64,000 bases of DNA. Origin: Paraspadella gotoi. Lineage: Eukaryota > Chaetognatha. Position numbers and translations under genes: made by a program. The stretch is from assembly GCA_051294375.1 (NCBI GenBank), contig CM119269.1:20693665-20757664 (forward strand). Direction: 5' to 3'. The notes under the pieces are model-generated. The model was not told where the DNA came from and ran no database searches. It was given only the letters and a program-made list of their open reading frames with translations. Shown in pieces: positions 63,444 through 64,000 of this stretch (position 1 is the stretch's first letter; every line of letters begins with the position of its first letter).

Positions 63444-64000
63444 TAATCTCTCTGTAAAAATTACTTACCCATTGATGTGTTTTTCATTTTAAAATTATTT
63501 AATATTTTAGGAAAATGTGATAAGCTATATAAGTGTTTTTTCCCAGCTTTTTCAGCTCAGTGACTTCATTCTTAGATCTGCCGAAACCGTTTTAATAAAG
63601 ATCCGAAAGTCGTCGGCGAAAGCTATAAATATTTTGGCCAGTTAATCTTTATCGCGGGTTTTCATCGCCGCGAGGATTGGCCGAGGCGCTCTTCGATCGT
63701 TCGGGGGAGAAGATTGATTTTTGCCAGAGATAATTTCTCCACTCGCTACGGGCGAATTGAGACGGAATAGTTTTAAAAAATCTTTGTCGGTGTACGGTTT
63801 AGTAAAAAAATCAATTTTTAATATTAATTTAACTTATCTCAAAGTAGCGTTTTATTATGATTTCTTTATTTAGAACGTGACTTAGCCTAGTATTGTAAGC
63901 CTCCCTTTACTGTTACCTCGGCGAGTTTTTACAATTAGGTTTTCGTAAGGTTTTTTTTAGATCTCATCTCGCCCGGTCGATTTCCCCTGCTCTTATCCGG
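63444..64000. other. Unassigned sequence at the right edge
   Basis: 63540-63760 is somewhat GC-richer and could contain exon sequence, for example around CGGCGAAAGCTATAAATATT, but no splice-bounded coding exon or family is recognised. Confidence 0.25.

Overview
This is a gene-poor to moderately gene-dense stretch of an animal nuclear genome. The evidence is spliced genes with canonical GT-AG introns, metazoan protein families, microsatellites, tRNA-derived SINE-like repeats, LINE remnants, MITEs and scaffold gaps (N runs). The best-supported genes are an SLCO/OATP transporter, an ARMC3-type armadillo protein and a HAP2/GCS1-like protein. Together they point to an invertebrate that makes ciliated cells or sperm, possibly marine. 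The species cannot be named from the sequence. Nothing prokaryotic is present.

Layout. 0-3 kb: the 5' exons of a minus-strand OATP transporter that runs off the left edge. 3.9-4.4 kb: the 3' end of a dead LINE. 6.3-21.2 kb: a structurally odd block. It holds a 2.2-kb palindrome, a 6,327-base segment present twice (7365-13691 and 14815-21141) and a second palindrome of about 1.1 kb between the copies. Both copies end at a 25-N gap. This block is most easily explained by long-read or assembly artefact and should not be read as biology before checking. 21.5-22.9 kb: a TA-flanked inverted-repeat element and a gapped pyrimidine minisatellite. 23.4-31.3 kb: scattered coding-like exons of an unrecognised minus-strand gene, with a heavily decayed Jockey-superfamily LINE (about 23.7-28.6 kb) probably in one of its introns.

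34.0-36.9 kb: a four-exon plus-strand gene for a 642-residue, low-complexity, Arg- and Asp/Glu-rich protein of unknown function. Splice phases agree at every junction. 37-46.8 kb: mostly repeats (CT/GA, CGA/TCG triplets, a 12-bp satellite, poly-T, SINE-like copies) with one possible membrane-anchored, Thr-rich exon at 43.1 kb. 46.8-51.3 kb (perhaps to 52 kb): a plus-strand gene resembling the gamete fusogen HAP2/GCS1, with 11 phase-consistent exons ending in a transmembrane helix. 53.7-62.6 kb: a complete 23-exon plus-strand ARMC3-like gene predicting 1,093 residues. Its introns carry SINE-like repeats and a long foldback element.

HAP2 (gamete fusion) and ARMC3 (sperm/cilium) lie side by side in the same orientation, which hints at a germline or ciliary neighbourhood. 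This is inference only. All gene models were built by hand from splice motifs and phase and need transcript support.
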